A stretch of 64,000 nt of DNA from Corynespora cassiicola (GCA_022059125.1 JAEUWY010000005.1:6572001-6636000); one strand, 5' to 3'; shown: positions 35,463-47,300, counted from the first letter of the stretch. Program-made: numbers and translations. The notes: generated by a model from the letters alone, not told the origin.

Positions 35463-37154
35463 TCACTCAATCTTGGCGCAGTAAGTCTGCACGGGCACTT
35501 CCCCACCAGCGTACTCTGGTGGATCTCTGAAGGCAACCTCGCGTGTTCGACTCAGACTTTCTAGCTCGTCAAGGCGGTTGAGCGTGGCTTTGAGGTGTGC
35601 TTCGAATCCTTCCTCTGTGCAAATCTCCCTAAATGCATTCTGCATCGGTACAGAATCAGCCCTGACCATCCCATTGCTGTCAATGTGAATGACATTGATG
35701 TGGTCATACATTTCGACAAAATCAGCTCGGGTGATGATTTGTCGAGCTTCGTGAAGTGGCACCATTGGAAGCCTAAACTCTTCGTTTTCGGCCAACTTCT
35801 TCTCCCGCAGAACAAGTTCTCTCGCGAGAACAATAGCAGCGGCCTGTTTTACGTCAGTAGAACCCCTGAGTATGTGCAATAGCAACAACACGTACGCAAT
35901 ACTTTTGTTGTTCCTCCACATCATCGTCCATGGAATCGCCCAAGATCCAACACTGATTTAAGAACCAAGACTTCTCTCTCCTGTTTATCTGTCTACATGT
36001 CTCTAGCATATCGTTGGACTTTGCAACCTGATTCAGAAATATGAGACGACCGCCAACTTTTGCAAAGACTTCATCCAAAATGCTCTGGGGTACCTCTTCG
36101 TTGTGGAAGCGGGCGCGATACTTTTTGAGGGCATTCGTCATAACGTCTTTGCGAATGTCGGGGATATTAATGGTACGCATGCACGTGGCAAGAGGGATGA
36201 GCCTTTGCATTGTCCAATGCTCATCGCTCGTGAAGACCACGGTGACGAGTTCGTTGCCAGCCCAAATCTCGGCACGCTGCTGCAAAATTTCAAGGAGATC
36301 CTGTCCACCAGTCTCATCACGGAAGTGGTGGATATTGTTAATGATCAACACCAATGGCTTGCCCCGCTGGATGCGGAGTCTTAGAGCGACCTTTTCCAAC
36401 TGATTTAGCGCCCTTTCAATATCCAACAGTGGCGTACTGTCTCGAGGACCTCTGATGCTGAAGAGAGAGCCGATGTAGTCTTCGTGGTACTCGTAATCTA
36501 TGGCCTTACCAAGCCGGGTGCGAAACACCTCGAGGTCCTTGTGCGCTTCGAGCATGGCGATTCCATCTCCGTGTAGTCGTCTCATCGCATCTATGAGCAT
36601 GGAGCGCTTCCCGGTGCCTCGCTCGCCTATGAGAAGGTAGTAGCTGCCTCTTGCCTTTCCAGATACAATTTCGTCAATCAGAGATTGTTCTACCCTCGGG
36701 ACCCAGTATTCCTTCGCCAAGACTTCCTGGATCATGTCGTGGTGTGTGCCATAGGCTATGCGACCGAGATGAACCTTCTCGTTGGAGCTGTATCCTTTGG
36801 AAAACGCGTTCTCAATCTTGTCCTTTATGGTTTTTTTGTAGAATAAATTGTACACATAGCCACCCAGCCCAAGGCCGAACAACGAGATCAGAGCCACGGC
36901 ACTGCCTTCAGCCACGCTCCGCGCAAACTTGGACCGCTCCTGTTTTGTGTGGTCTGAGGAACTTTCGTTGGACTGGCCCGATGGCTCGGCACTGTTCGCG
37001 TTCTCATATTGGCGGTGGCCGAATGGTGTGGCACGGAAACGAGCTGGCTGTCTGCCGAGGGGAAGGAGTATCCACCCTGCTCGAAGTCAGCATTTGTGCA
37101 TGCAATTGTTATCGGCTTTGTACCTCGATTGACGCTTCTCAGTGGGCGCGGCAT
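35463..37154 (-). CDS. AAA/ORC-like P-loop ATPase, probably mitochondrial
   Basis: Exons 37154-37124, 37076-35896 and 35843-35463 give 530 aa. The introns are 47 bp (GTACAA, branch CTGAC) and 52 bp (GTACGT, branch ACTGAC). The N-terminus (MPRPLRSVNRGWILLP, then GRQPARFRATPFGHRQYEN) is Arg-rich and free of acids, like a mitochondrial presequence. A TM segment follows (VALISLFGLGLGGYVYNLF). The ATPase core has Walker A GERGTGKRS, a Walker-B-like strand PLVLIINNIHHF with Asn where acids are usual, and ELVTVVFTSDEHW as a sensor-like strand. The C-terminal part is helical. In the usual GxxxxGK[ST] pattern the Ser/Thr is replaced here by Arg, so hydrolysis may be impaired. Similar fungal proteins are uncharacterised; function is unknown. 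Divergent from the ferroportin-like gene. Confidence 0.82.
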
Positions 37155-37765
37155 TCGTGTAGGCGTGGAGTGTTGATGTAGGAGAGCGCAAAACAGTAGT
37201 TACGCGTCGTTGAAATGAGGTTGAACATTGCGTCTTGGCCAAGCTTTATGATCGCTTCGCGATGCCGAGATCCCGTTTACTCACATCAGATCGATCATGG
37301 ACTTATCGTAAGAATCCTTGCAAAGGCTTATGTTGCCTACCATCGCATGGCCTATCATTTCTGGCTGTTGTTGCAGTTCGCGTCGTGGTTGAACAACTGC
37401 ATGGACCCTGACATTAGTTGCCGTTAGTGTCGATCAACGACTTGATAACAGGTTTACGTAAATGTTGTCTATCAGGCCCTTGAAGCCTCGAGCTAAGATT
37501 TCGCATAGTCAAGTTTCGGAACCGGAAGCTTAAGAGACCCTGTGGAGTGATTTGTAGTGTGCAAGTGGAGCCAGGCTTCCCTCGAGGTGCAGAGAGACTT
37601 TCTCGTCTAGTCTTCTTTCAGACTAGCGGACCGAACTCGGTCCAGTTTCCTTGACCGTGCGGGGCTCTCCCCACACACATGGCCACCACGAGCACCATAT
37701 TTCAGTCATGTTCTCCCTCTCACGGCTCCTAGAGCTTGCCTCAGCCTTCCTAACTTCCAACAACC
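37155..37765. promoter_or_regulatory. Divergent promoter region, AAA ATPase / ferroportin-like
   Basis: 611 bp between the two start codons. No confident TATA box or GATA cluster. The region near the ferroportin ATG is CT-rich. Confidence 0.5.
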
Positions 37766-39423
37766 ATGATAGCCCCTTCAGTTTCTCTGGACAGGAGTGC
37801 ATCGCCCCAGCCCGATCATGATTACCCGGAGTCTGTCCAATCTTCCCAATCACGTTCGGACAACACGTCTACCAGATCTGTTTTATGGAGGTTTTATGTG
37901 TCGCACACCTTGTCCACATGGAATGCTCGAATGTTCGAGTTCGGCGCTGTCCTCTTCCTGGCGGCTATCTTCCCTGGCACTCTGTTCTTTGCCTCGTTGT
38001 ACGCCTTGTTCCGATCGGCGGTCGCCACAGTCTTCAGCTCTTGGATCGGCTCGCTTGTCGATCGAAAAAGCCGTCTTCGAGTTGTGAGGCACAGCATCAT
38101 ATGGCAGAGATGCTCTGTTGCGGCTTCGTGTCTTCTCCTACTAGCAATGCTCCAAGGGATAAGCTCGAGACCCGTTTCGTTGGCCTGTTTCAGCATCAGC
38201 GTTGCGCTAGCCGGCGTCGAGAAGCTAGCCTTTGTCGCCAACACCGTGTCAGTGGAAAGAGATTGGATCATTGTGGTCTCTGACAGTCTGGCAGTAGAGA
38301 GGCAAGATTTGAACAGCGCCATGAGAAGGATCGATCTAATCTGCAAATTGGTCGCTCCCTTGGGGATCGCGCTCATAGAGAGTTTTTCAACAAAGACTGC
38401 CCTGTGGGTCGTTTTTGGTCAGAATGCAATCAGCGTCGTGGTAGAGTACCTTGCGATTGCGCAGGTTTATGCTGCGATCCCGCAGCTTGCGGACAAAGAC
38501 CATGATAGGTCTATCCTTCAAAGGCGACGAACTCTATCGACAACCGAGCGGCAAGCGCCTCAAGAGTACCAGCCGATCGCCCCCACGTCTCACGGATGTC
38601 TAGCCTATGCCACCGAGACCGTCCGACCATGGCTCGACTATGTCAGAAACCCTGCTTTTCTGGCATCCTTTTCTCTTTCGCTCCTTTATCTAACCGTACT
38701 GAGCTTCGGATCACAAATGACAACATACCTTTTAACAATCGGATTCACCAGTCTTAACATCTCGGTCATGAGGCTAGTAGCCGTTGCGCTGGAGCTATCC
38801 GCTACATGCGCTGCACCAGCACTGATGCGGAAGATCGGGGCAGTGCGCTCGGGTTTATGGTTCATCAATGAGCAGCTAATGTCTATTGCTCTTGCGTTTG
38901 GCTTGTTTTCTTCCCTAAATTCGCAAAGCAAATTAGCAGGTGGAGCACTCATCATCGGTGTCTCGCTGAGCCGCCTCGGCCTTTGGGGATTTGACCTTTG
39001 CGTCCAGTACCTAGTGCAGGAAGACGCCCCTGAAGGGTCTCGCGGATCTTTTTCAGCTATAGAAATGGCTTTGTAAGTTGTTTTCTGGCGTGGAATCAGA
39101 TATTTACCTTGAATCACACTTACTATCAAGTCTCACGCTAATTCTTTTCCGCTCACAGACAAAACCTATTCGAATTAATTTCGTTTGCAACTACAATGAT
39201 ATTCTACCGCCCGGAAGATTTTAAGTATCCAATCTACATTAGTGCTGGCGCAATCGCGCTCAGTGCTGCGTGCTTTGCCGGATTCGTTAGACGCAAGAGA
39301 GGTCATTTGCTCCACACGTCAAAATGCCTAAAGAGATCTGACAAAACAAAATATAATGTCCTGCCTACCATAGAAGAAGAGCCAGAGGAGCTAGATGATA
39401 GTGGCCAGAACTCGTCTTCATAA
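37766..39423 (+). CDS. Ferroportin-like (SLC40) transporter
   Basis: Exons 37766-39072 and 39159-39423 give 523 aa. The 86-bp intron (GTAAGT) joins AIEMAL/QNLFELISF. After a Ser-rich cytosolic tail the first segment SHTLSTWNARMFEFGAVLFL is the conserved start of SLC40 proteins (the SxWGxRxWxF region). Helices follow to MTTYLLTIGFTSLNISVMRL and GLWGFDLCVQYLVQE, which matches the conserved GLWxFDLxVxQLxQE-like loop of ferroportins. The last helix is YPIYISAGAIALSAACFAGF with an acidic tail. The family exports ferrous iron or other divalent metals in animals and plants; fungal members are poorly studied. Membrane location (plasma or vacuolar) is not predictable. Codon bias is weaker than in genes to the left. 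Confidence 0.83.
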
Positions 39424-39604
39424 GTACGCGTAAACCTTCACTTATAAAGAAAGAAGTAGTTCATTTTTATTCACTATTCAATTTTCAATAGATGAAAGAT
39501 TCACTGTTCGAGATATGCATAACCTATTGTAACATCACGCTAGTTGCAGCTACTAGCAAATCAGTGGTATATAAGTCTGGTTCGTGTTGATCCGTCGACT
39601 TCAA

Positions 39605-40162
39605 CTATCTTCTAGTTTTCTTAGTCTGCCTGTATGTTGGGGCTGACTGTAGCTTCTTGGTGATCTTTGTCTTTGAACGTCCGGCTGCTTGCGACTTGAC
39701 TGCCCATATACTCAACTTCTTCTGTTCGTTATAGTACTCATAGCCCTTGTCCTCAACTTTCAGAGCATTCATGGGTTCCTCTAAATCGATGTTTCGGTTT
39801 TCATTGTTCAATCCCTCCTTGGCTTCGGGAGAGAGCTCTTTTCCTCTCACTGCCTCCTTGAACGAGAGGTTGTGACCGTGGTTGTAGGGGTGTTTTGCGC
39901 AGCCTCCCGGTGAGTCTACCTCGAAGCGTTCGCCACATATGATGCTGTTGCCATTCTCATTTTCATCTGCACTAACACAATAAGCGACGTGCAGTTTCTC
40001 AAAACACCGGGCCTTGATCGGTCCATTCTTGCATTTTCCGCAGTGATGTTTCCTATGGAGAATTGTACTAGGACCTATCCTGATATTCCGTATATGTGGA
40101 TCGAAATTGTTTTGGTAATTAGGTCCATAGAGCTTGTTGAGGTCGAGAGATGTTGAAGACAT
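39605..40162 (-). CDS. Hypothetical Cys/His-rich small protein
   Basis: 185 aa, no intron. The ATG at 40162 (MSSTSLDLNKLYGPNY) is the first in frame; the frame extends 6 codons further but only to a TTG. The N-terminal half has CGKCKNGPIKARC, VAYC, IICGERF and GGCAKHPYNHGH, a spacing suggestive of a zinc ribbon. The C-terminal half is charged and ends in a Lys/Arg-rich tail (GRSKTKITKKL, RQTKKTRR), possibly a nuclear signal. I do not recognise the family. It is divergent from the APH-fold kinase 330 bp away, and both are AT-richer than the core genes. Whether it is expressed cannot be told. Confidence 0.6.
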   Translation of the reverse strand: MSSTSLDLNKLYGPNYQNNFDPHIRNIRIGPSTILHRKHHCGKCKNGPIKARCFEKLHVAYCVSADENENGNSIICGERFEVDSPGGCAKHPYNHGHNLSFKEAVRGKELSPEAKEGLNNENRNIDLEEPMNALKVEDKGYEYYNEQKKLSIWAVKSQAAGRSKTKITKKLQSAPTYRQTKKTRR

Positions 40163-40491
40163 GATGGTAGGTTTGACCAATTGGCCGGCTTATTTGCCAA
40201 TTTTCGAGGGAACATTTGGGTCTTAAATATCGATATCGATGTTATAATTGTGTATGCTACAATGCTACTACTTGCAAATAGTATTCTCATCATAATCTTC
40301 ACAATAGTGACTTAAGTCAACATCATTTTACCACATTATTCAATCAATGAACGAAAACCAAATGAATTGTGAAGACAGATGCCAAAGATTTTGTGTAAAC
40401 GCAACAACACATAAGAGACAATTTCTCATCTATATAAAAGAATTCTAAACATCCACGTCTGAATACAGCATTCATCGAATATCATCACGCT
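40163..40491. promoter_or_regulatory. Divergent promoter region with TATA box for the APH kinase
   Basis: 329 bp, AT-rich. TATATAAAAG at 40431-40440 lies about 50 bp upstream of the kinase ATG at 40492, a good TATA box for that gene. No clear element for the minus-strand gene. Confidence 0.6.
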
Positions 40492-42042
40492 ATGAATACA
40501 TATAACCAAAATCTGCAGCTTAAGGTGTGCGGTATCAAGGATGAAATTCCATGGCTTCCTGGCTTTATAATCGATTTGCTAGAGTATCTTAGATGCATGG
40601 AGTCCCTTGAACCGGCCGCTTCAGAGGAGGAAGTGCTTTGTGAGCAATGTCCAGTCTACTTGTTTGAGACGCCATCGACATCGACCTCATCATCGAAGTC
40701 GTCGAAGACTAGCTCGTATACCGAAGAGGATGGAGCCGACTTTGAGTGGGTCCGGAATATCGAAGACTCTGCCTTTGTCAATTTGCTATTGGAGACTATT
40801 GATGTAGATGAATCCTACAAGTCTCGGGTAACCGTCTTCCACCGTACAGAGGGTGCCTACAATCACGTAGTCATTCTTGCTCTTGACAGTCAGGTTCGTT
40901 ATGTTATCAAAGTTCCAGCAACTGGAAATGAAGATGAATGGCATGAGTCTGATGCACGTCAACTCCGAAGCGAAGCACTTCTAATCAAGTACATTGGCAT
41001 GAAAACCAAGGTTCCAGTCCCAGAGATTTTTTCTTGGGACGATAGCCGGGAGAATTGCATTGGTGCGCCTTATATCTTGATGAGTGCGTTGAAGGGCATG
41101 CCTTCGCATCTTTTTTGGATGGGAAAGACCCCCAATGGAGGTCTAGACGACTTAAACATGGACACGCCGTCCCCTGAAACGGGTAAGAAGCGGCGAAATT
41201 TCCTCAAGAATCTGGCCTACACCATGGCGGAGCTCCGGACTTTGGAGTTTGATAAGATCGGAATGGTTCATTTTGACCAAGACCCTAGCGAGGAGAATGC
41301 TGTACCTCCAACAGTTGAGTCCTTCTGTGTTGACAATAAGGATACACCATTGGTTGCCTATTCTTCCACCTCTGAATTTTTTGATGCCCGTCTTGCGGAT
41401 CTTCTGGAGAATATTCACGAAAATGCCCAGGAAGATGATAACGAGTTGCTCAATAACCTTAATTATGGCACGTTTAGTCTCTATAGGTTCATGTGCGACT
41501 CGTTTGCACGATCCGTGAAGCAAGGTAACAAGAAGGAGTCTTTTGTTCTGGCACACAACGATTTAGATTTTCAGAATATCTGGTGCAATGACCAGGGTGA
41601 AATCACCGGCATAATCGACTGGGAGGATACGCTAACTGCCCCAAGGAGCGTTGGCTTTGCCGCTTTGCCTCTATTTTTGCGAACTGATTGGACCAACAAT
41701 TACGACATGGACGACGCATGGCACATGCCATGGACTCTGGATCCTTATCGCAAGTTCTATGCTCAGTGCATGCATGAAGCTCTGAACCAGGATGGAAACG
41801 AGCCATGCAGTGATGCAAAATATACCCTCAAGTCAACTCTGTTTTGCTGGGCATATGATACCGTCAAGCGTCATGAGCGGGATAGTGGTGATTTTATAGA
41901 CCGTTTATTTAAGGAAATGCCTAACCTTAGGGCCGTTGAACCGATGAAGTTCTTAGGTAGGCTGGGGGACGAGCGTGGCTTTGGTACCGCCGAGATGATG
42001 CTACCTCGTGAGTTCGATGCACTTTTTGCTCTAAAGGCTTAA
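40492..42042 (+). CDS. APH-fold kinase, intronless
   Basis: 516 aa in one exon. Motifs in order: RYVIKVPA (N-lobe Lys, about residue 140), KVPVPEIFSWD, APYILMSALKGMPSHLFW, catalytic loop LAHNDLDFQNIWCN (about residue 353) and metal site GIIDWEDT (about 373), then SVGFAALPLFLRTDW and the helical C-terminus. This is the standard order of fungal APH (Pfam APH) proteins, with the catalytic Asp and both metal ligands present. The substrate is unknown; bacterial relatives phosphorylate aminoglycosides or choline, and fungal ones are mostly uncharacterised. It differs from the kinase at 32-35 kb in having no introns, no long N-terminus and no RS insert. It is the last intact gene before the repeat block and has lower GC and looser codon use. 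Confidence 0.87.
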   Translation: MNTYNQNLQLKVCGIKDEIPWLPGFIIDLLEYLRCMESLEPAASEEEVLCEQCPVYLFETPSTSTSSSKSSKTSSYTEEDGADFEWVRNIEDSAFVNLLLETIDVDESYKSRVTVFHRTEGAYNHVVILALDSQVRYVIKVPATGNEDEWHESDARQLRSEALLIKYIGMKTKVPVPEIFSWDDSRENCIGAPYILMSALKGMPSHLFWMGKTPNGGLDDLNMDTPSPETGKKRRNFLKNLAYTMAELRTLEFDKIGMVHFDQDPSEENAVPPTVESFCVDNKDTPLVAYSSTSEFFDARLADLLENIHENAQEDDNELLNNLNYGTFSLYRFMCDSFARSVKQGNKKESFVLAHNDLDFQNIWCNDQGEITGIIDWEDTLTAPRSVGFAALPLFLRTDWTNNYDMDDAWHMPWTLDPYRKFYAQCMHEALNQDGNEPCSDAKYTLKSTLFCWAYDTVKRHERDSGDFIDRLFKEMPNLRAVEPMKFLGRLGDERGFGTAEMMLPREFDALFALKA

Positions 42043-42229
42043 ACTTCTCATCCAAGAAGTGTAAGAGCTAAATTATCTTTTTGCATGCTCGGAGTTATAT
42101 CATACCATATAAACAGATAAATTCCACATTCTAAATTAGAATTCTTATCAAAATTTCAAATTTCAAATATTATACTTCTTAGTGCTTATAAGCAACTTTT
42201 TCTGTAATTCTATATAACTTTTGCTTTAA

Positions 42230-42690
42230 TAGTTTTATTAATATGTCCTCCGTATTCGGCTGCATTAATAATTTGCCCAATTTTATTGTTCCCACTCTAC
42301 TATTCTCGAATATGAAATCGGCACCGGGACCGTTGGTGATCTTGAGCACTTCCTCAGACCAATTCGGGGACGATTTTTAGTTTATAATATAGTCACCTCC
42401 GTACATATTTTGGAAATATGTGAGTTTTTTGTCTGATGAGGGTGTGATGATTATGACGGCACCTGCAGCCTTGGCTAGGATGAGCCCCATGACGGAGACG
42501 TCGCCAGTGCCTGTGGACTTATCAGCGATGGCTGGTGGTTCAAGAAAATATTTATTACCGAGAAAGAGCACCATATGGCCAAGTTTCACATAATTATTAC
42601 CATAAAGAGCATTCCACGCAGCCGTTCCTATACAGACCAGAGCCTAGAGCTGAGAAAAGCTGAGCTCAGAAATTGAGAGTACTTTGACAA
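42230..42690 (-). pseudogene. Remnant of a zinc-type/MDR alcohol dehydrogenase
   Basis: On the minus strand the remains read ALVCIGTAAWNALYG, KLGHMVLFLG, then GTGDVSVMGLILAKAAGAV, NMYGGDYIIN and, after an in-frame TAA, WSEEVLKITNGPGADFI. These are consecutive parts of the NAD(P)-binding half of a medium-chain alcohol dehydrogenase (the GxGxVS motif is visible). A 42-47 bp segment between VLFLG and GTGDVS still has intron form (GTAATA donor, GCTGAT branch, CACAG acceptor). The 5' part is out of frame near 42650 and both ends are missing, so it cannot encode a full enzyme. Confidence 0.75.
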
Positions 42691-43211
42691 GCAATGATCA
42701 TAAGGACTACATGCTGCTTGGCCATGGCAGAGGATGCGGAAAAGCAATAAAATCAAAAGAACTAGAGTGAAGGGATAAGTTATGTGATTCTCTGGAAGAG
42801 GGTTCTCGAATCTTTTTATAATCTTCTGAGCGGTATCGAATACGTGGGACATCTTGCCAATACATACATTCACTTAAATTTCAAGAAAATGTGCTGCAAA
42901 TATTTTTCCTTATATTCAATAAGGTCAAAATGAATCAGATACTAGCTCCATCTTAGAGGTGATAAGTGCATTCAAGTATTATTGTGCAGGATGCGCAGAC
43001 TCACATCGTATCTACGACTAGATTCATGCAGCCTCCATAGCACAACTTACATCACCATTGAAGACCTTTGGTTTGAATAGAAATATCAATGCGACTAATT
43101 GAAATTTTCTGGTACATGGTTGTGAGTACTTACCTAGGTAGCTAGCCCCTCAATTGCACTAAATCAGGTGGTATCCCACGCGCGCAGACTGGTCTGTTTG
43201 CTAACTGTCTA
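42691..43211. other. AT-rich intergenic strip before the transposon stack
   Basis: About 520 bp with no convincing gene. An 81-codon minus-strand frame here ends inside the alcohol dehydrogenase remnant. It passes directly into element C at 43214. Confidence 0.5.
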
Positions 43212-43224
43212 TAACTTAAAGAAT

Positions 43225-43258
43225 AAGCGAGTCGCCAGGACAAGCGAGTCGCCAGAAT
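43225..43258 (+). repeat. 17-bp tandem terminal motif, element C left end
   Basis: AAGCGAGTCGCC starts at 43225 and again at 43242. The inverted pair at the right end lies at 56957-56968 and 56974-56985, again with a 17-bp period. Probably the transposase binding sites. Confidence 0.85.
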
Positions 43259-43909
43259 AAATAAGTTACTAACTTAATACTAAATATTTATATAAAACTT
43301 TAAAACTTAATAACTGTTTTATTATAGTAGCTATTATATTAAAAATTAAATATTTATAAAACTAGAGTTTATAGCTTTTTATATATATAACTTTTTATTT
43401 ATAAGTTTACTAATATAAATATTATTAAGTTTTAAAATTTATTTATAATAGTATTAATTTAGTTAATATATTAACTTTAAAATAGCTATAATAAATTATA
43501 ATATTTTTTTCATAAATTAGAAATACAGAGAGGTGATATTAAAATAGTTTAATTGAAAAAATAGCAGTTTTTAAACTACTATAACTTTCTAACTAAACTA
43601 GCTATAAGAATAAAAAAAAATTAATTTAATAGAAATTTATTAAAGCTTTTTGTTTAAAAAGAAAAGATTAAAGTTTATATTAAAGTTATAAAGTTATAAA
43701 TAAGCTTAAAGTAGAGGTAAAAAAAATACAAAACTAAATGCTGATTTATTTTTTATCTAGCGTATAATTTAATTTTTTTATTTAATTATTATAAACGTAT
43801 ATACTATATATATCTATATAAAATTTTCTTATATAAGTCTTTTATTTAAAAAAAATAATAATAATAATAGTAGAAATTTTTTTTTAAAAAATTAAACTAT
43901 ATAAATAAA

Positions 43910-44383
43910 TATTAAAGCTGTGCTATAGGCTATAAGCGAAGCTAGAGAGTAAGTAGCTACTTAAGTTAATTTTTAAAAATAAGTACTAGTAAAGTTACGT
44001 AAGTAAAATAATGTACAATATACTATACAGATCTTTGTATTAGTAATAGAGTATAATAAATTAATAGTTAATTTTAAATAATAAATTTACTAATAAAGTA
44101 AATATAATTATAAAATATAATTACGCGAATGATATATATATTAAATTTTATAAAATTCTATAGTTTTATAAAACTATTTTTATAAAACTATAAAATTTAT
44201 AAAACGCTAAGTTACGAGTTCTATAAATTCTATACTAAGTTTTTTTTAATATTAATATTTCTATAAAACTATTACGTAACTTATTTTAGCTTAATAAAGT
44301 AATAAATACTTACTATTAATATTTATTATTAGCTATTTTTTAAAAGTGTTATTTACGCCGCCTACTTTTTTAAATTTATAATA
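43910..44383 (-). repeat. 3' LTR of element G (minus orientation)
   Basis: 474 bp from TATTAA to TATAATA; the expected TG...CA ends are turned to TA...TA, as RIP would do on both strands. It differs from the other LTR almost only by C/T and G/A changes. Confidence 0.88.
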
Positions 44384-47300
44384 CTATTTTTTTTTAATTT
44401 AATATTTTTATAAACTAATCTGATATCGTCGCGTAGTACCGCTTATTATTATATTTATAAAAATTATATTAATATTTAGAGTATTATTATAATAGTTACT
44501 TATAAACGTTACGTAAAAAATAATTTAATTTATAAACTATTATTACTAAGTAAAAAGCGTAGAAATTATAAGCACACAGACTGTTAGTTATATATACTAG
44601 TTAATATTCTGTTTTCTAACTTTTTTAAAATTAACTCTAAAATAAATAAGCTAAAAAAAAAAAAATAACTAAAGCTATTTTAAAAAAAAAAATTTAGTTA
44701 AAACTGTTTTAGCGTAGATACTTAATACGTGTTCTAAGCTAAAATATTTATAAAAATAAAAAAATTTTTTTTTAAAAAAAAAGTAAAAGTTATTTAACGC
44801 GGATTTAAAAGCTATAAAAAAGCTAAAGCGGCTAAAAATACTAAAAGCGCTAAACTAAAAAGTAGTTTTAATAAATTTTAAAGTTTTTACTAGCGCTGCA
44901 GCTGTAAACTAATTTATTTTTTAATTTTTTAAACTTTTTAATAGTTGTTTTATATTATTTAGTCTCTGATTACTTCTAAAAAATAAACTTTTTTTTTATA
45001 AGTAAGTTTTCTTATTCTAATTCTGTATAGTAGTAGATAATATATTTTTTTTAATATTTTTTTAGCAGTTACTAATAATTTTATAAGTTTTTTTTTAGTT
45101 TTTAAATATTTTCTAAATTAAAATATTTTTTTTATTTAACTAGAAATTTCTAAATAAACTATTTATTCTAGAATTTTTTTTATTTAATTTTATAGTAGTT
45201 TAGCAGTGCTTTAACTTTAACTTTAATTTTTTTTTCTGTTTTATAATAGAAGTATTTTTAAACTAGTATTTCGGCGTTAGTAAGTTCTAATAATAATATA
45301 TAAAATACTAGATATATTCTAGTATTAGTAGAGAGTTAGAGTTTATAGTTAACTAGTCTCTTTTATTCTAAAATTAAAAATAGTCCGACTTTAACGTAAT
45401 CTAATTTTTTACTTAGTTATATTATTTTAAAATTTTTTATAAAAAAATATATTTTATTTTTTTTCTTTAGCTAAAGTGCTATTTTTTATTTTTAGTTAAT
45501 ATAAAAAATAGTTTTACGTTGTGCTGTCTTAATATTTTTTTATAGTTATTTATAAAGTTTTTATAATTTTTTTAATTTATTTATTACTTAACTTATTACT
45601 AGCTTAATTTTTTTTTTTTAATTTTTAGTAATAGAAAATTTAAATATATTCTGTGTAATACGTAATAAAAAAATTATTTTATTATTACTAATTCTCTGTT
45701 ATTAAATATAAGTTATACTATAAATAGTAGTAATATTTAATTATTTTATTTTTAGTTACTATATATCTGTAAATATATTTTTATAGTTTAATTTATTTTT
45801 TTTATTTAACTGTCTGTCTATAAATAGTATACTATTAATAATTTTTTTTTAATTTTAATAGCTAATATTAGTATTATTTAGTAGTTTAACGTAAAAAGTT
45901 TGTCTCTATTACTAATAATTAATTAAAATAATCTGTAATATCTAACTACGCAATTTAAAATAATTTATACTAATTTTAATATAATATAGTTATTTTTAAA
46001 TAAAATTATTTTTACGTATTTTATAAATTTATTTATAACTACTAAAATAGTATTATAAAGTACTTTAAAAACTAGATTTTAAAATATAAGTAGTTTAGTA
46101 ATAAAATTTATAGTAATATTTATTTAGAGTTTATTTAGTATTTTTACAGCTTATAGCTTTTTATACTAAGCATATATACTATACTTATTCTTTTAATATA
46201 TTATATATTTTTTAATAAACTTTACTATTTTATTTTTTAATTCAGAAATATTGTACGTCTGTTATATTAGTTTAATTATTTATTTAATATTTAAGTATCT
46301 ATATAACAGATTTTTATAATACTACTAAATAATAGTTTAATAAAGTTTTTTTAATATTTATTAATATACTATTATAATAAAATTAATACTGCGTGCTAGT
46401 TTTAAAGTACTGTTTAGTACTTACTTAAAAATAACAGCTTTATTTATTAACTTAGTTTTTATAATATCTATTTTTTAGCTTAAAGTATCTACTTTTTATT
46501 TTTTTTGCCTAGTATATAAACAATTTTAAATTTATATTACTCTAATTTTTTACTCTATTTAGTATATTATTAGTTCAATAGTTTAGTTATTATAAATATT
46601 ATTAAATTTTTATAATTTAAGTATACTATAAGTTCTAAACAACTTTCTATATAAATTCTTTAATATTTAAAAAAATTTATAATAATAAATAATTTTTTAT
46701 TATAAATATTATAATTTTTTTTAGCTCCGCTGAACTTTTTTAAATAATAAATAATTAAATACTATTTACTTTTTTTTTTTTTTAATTAATATATATTTTT
46801 ATTACTAAATTTAATGCGTCTGTTTTTATACGTAAAAATCTTCTACTAATAAAAAATATAAAAACTAGTAATAATATATTTACTTTTTTAAGTGTCTTAA
46901 AAGCTTATTATTAGTCTATATTCTACTTAAATAGTATATTTTTTTTATTAACTTTATAAGTAATAGTGCTTTTTTTAAATAGTAATTAATAAACTGTCTA
47001 TTAAAATTACAGAATTTTAAAAAAAATTATATATTTTTAATATTTTTTAGTATTAGCTAGTTTTTAACTACTTTAATTTTCTTTAAATTAATTTTAATTT
47101 TATATTTTTCTATAATATATTTTAAAAATTTAACTTTTTTTTTATAGAATTTATATTTCTCTAGTTTAAGTTATAGTTCTACTTTTTTTTAAATATTTTA
47201 GTATTATTTATATATACTGAACGTGTTTTTTAAAATTCTTAAAAAAAACTAAAATATTATCTAAATATATAATAATAAATATATCTAAGTGTGTTTTTAA

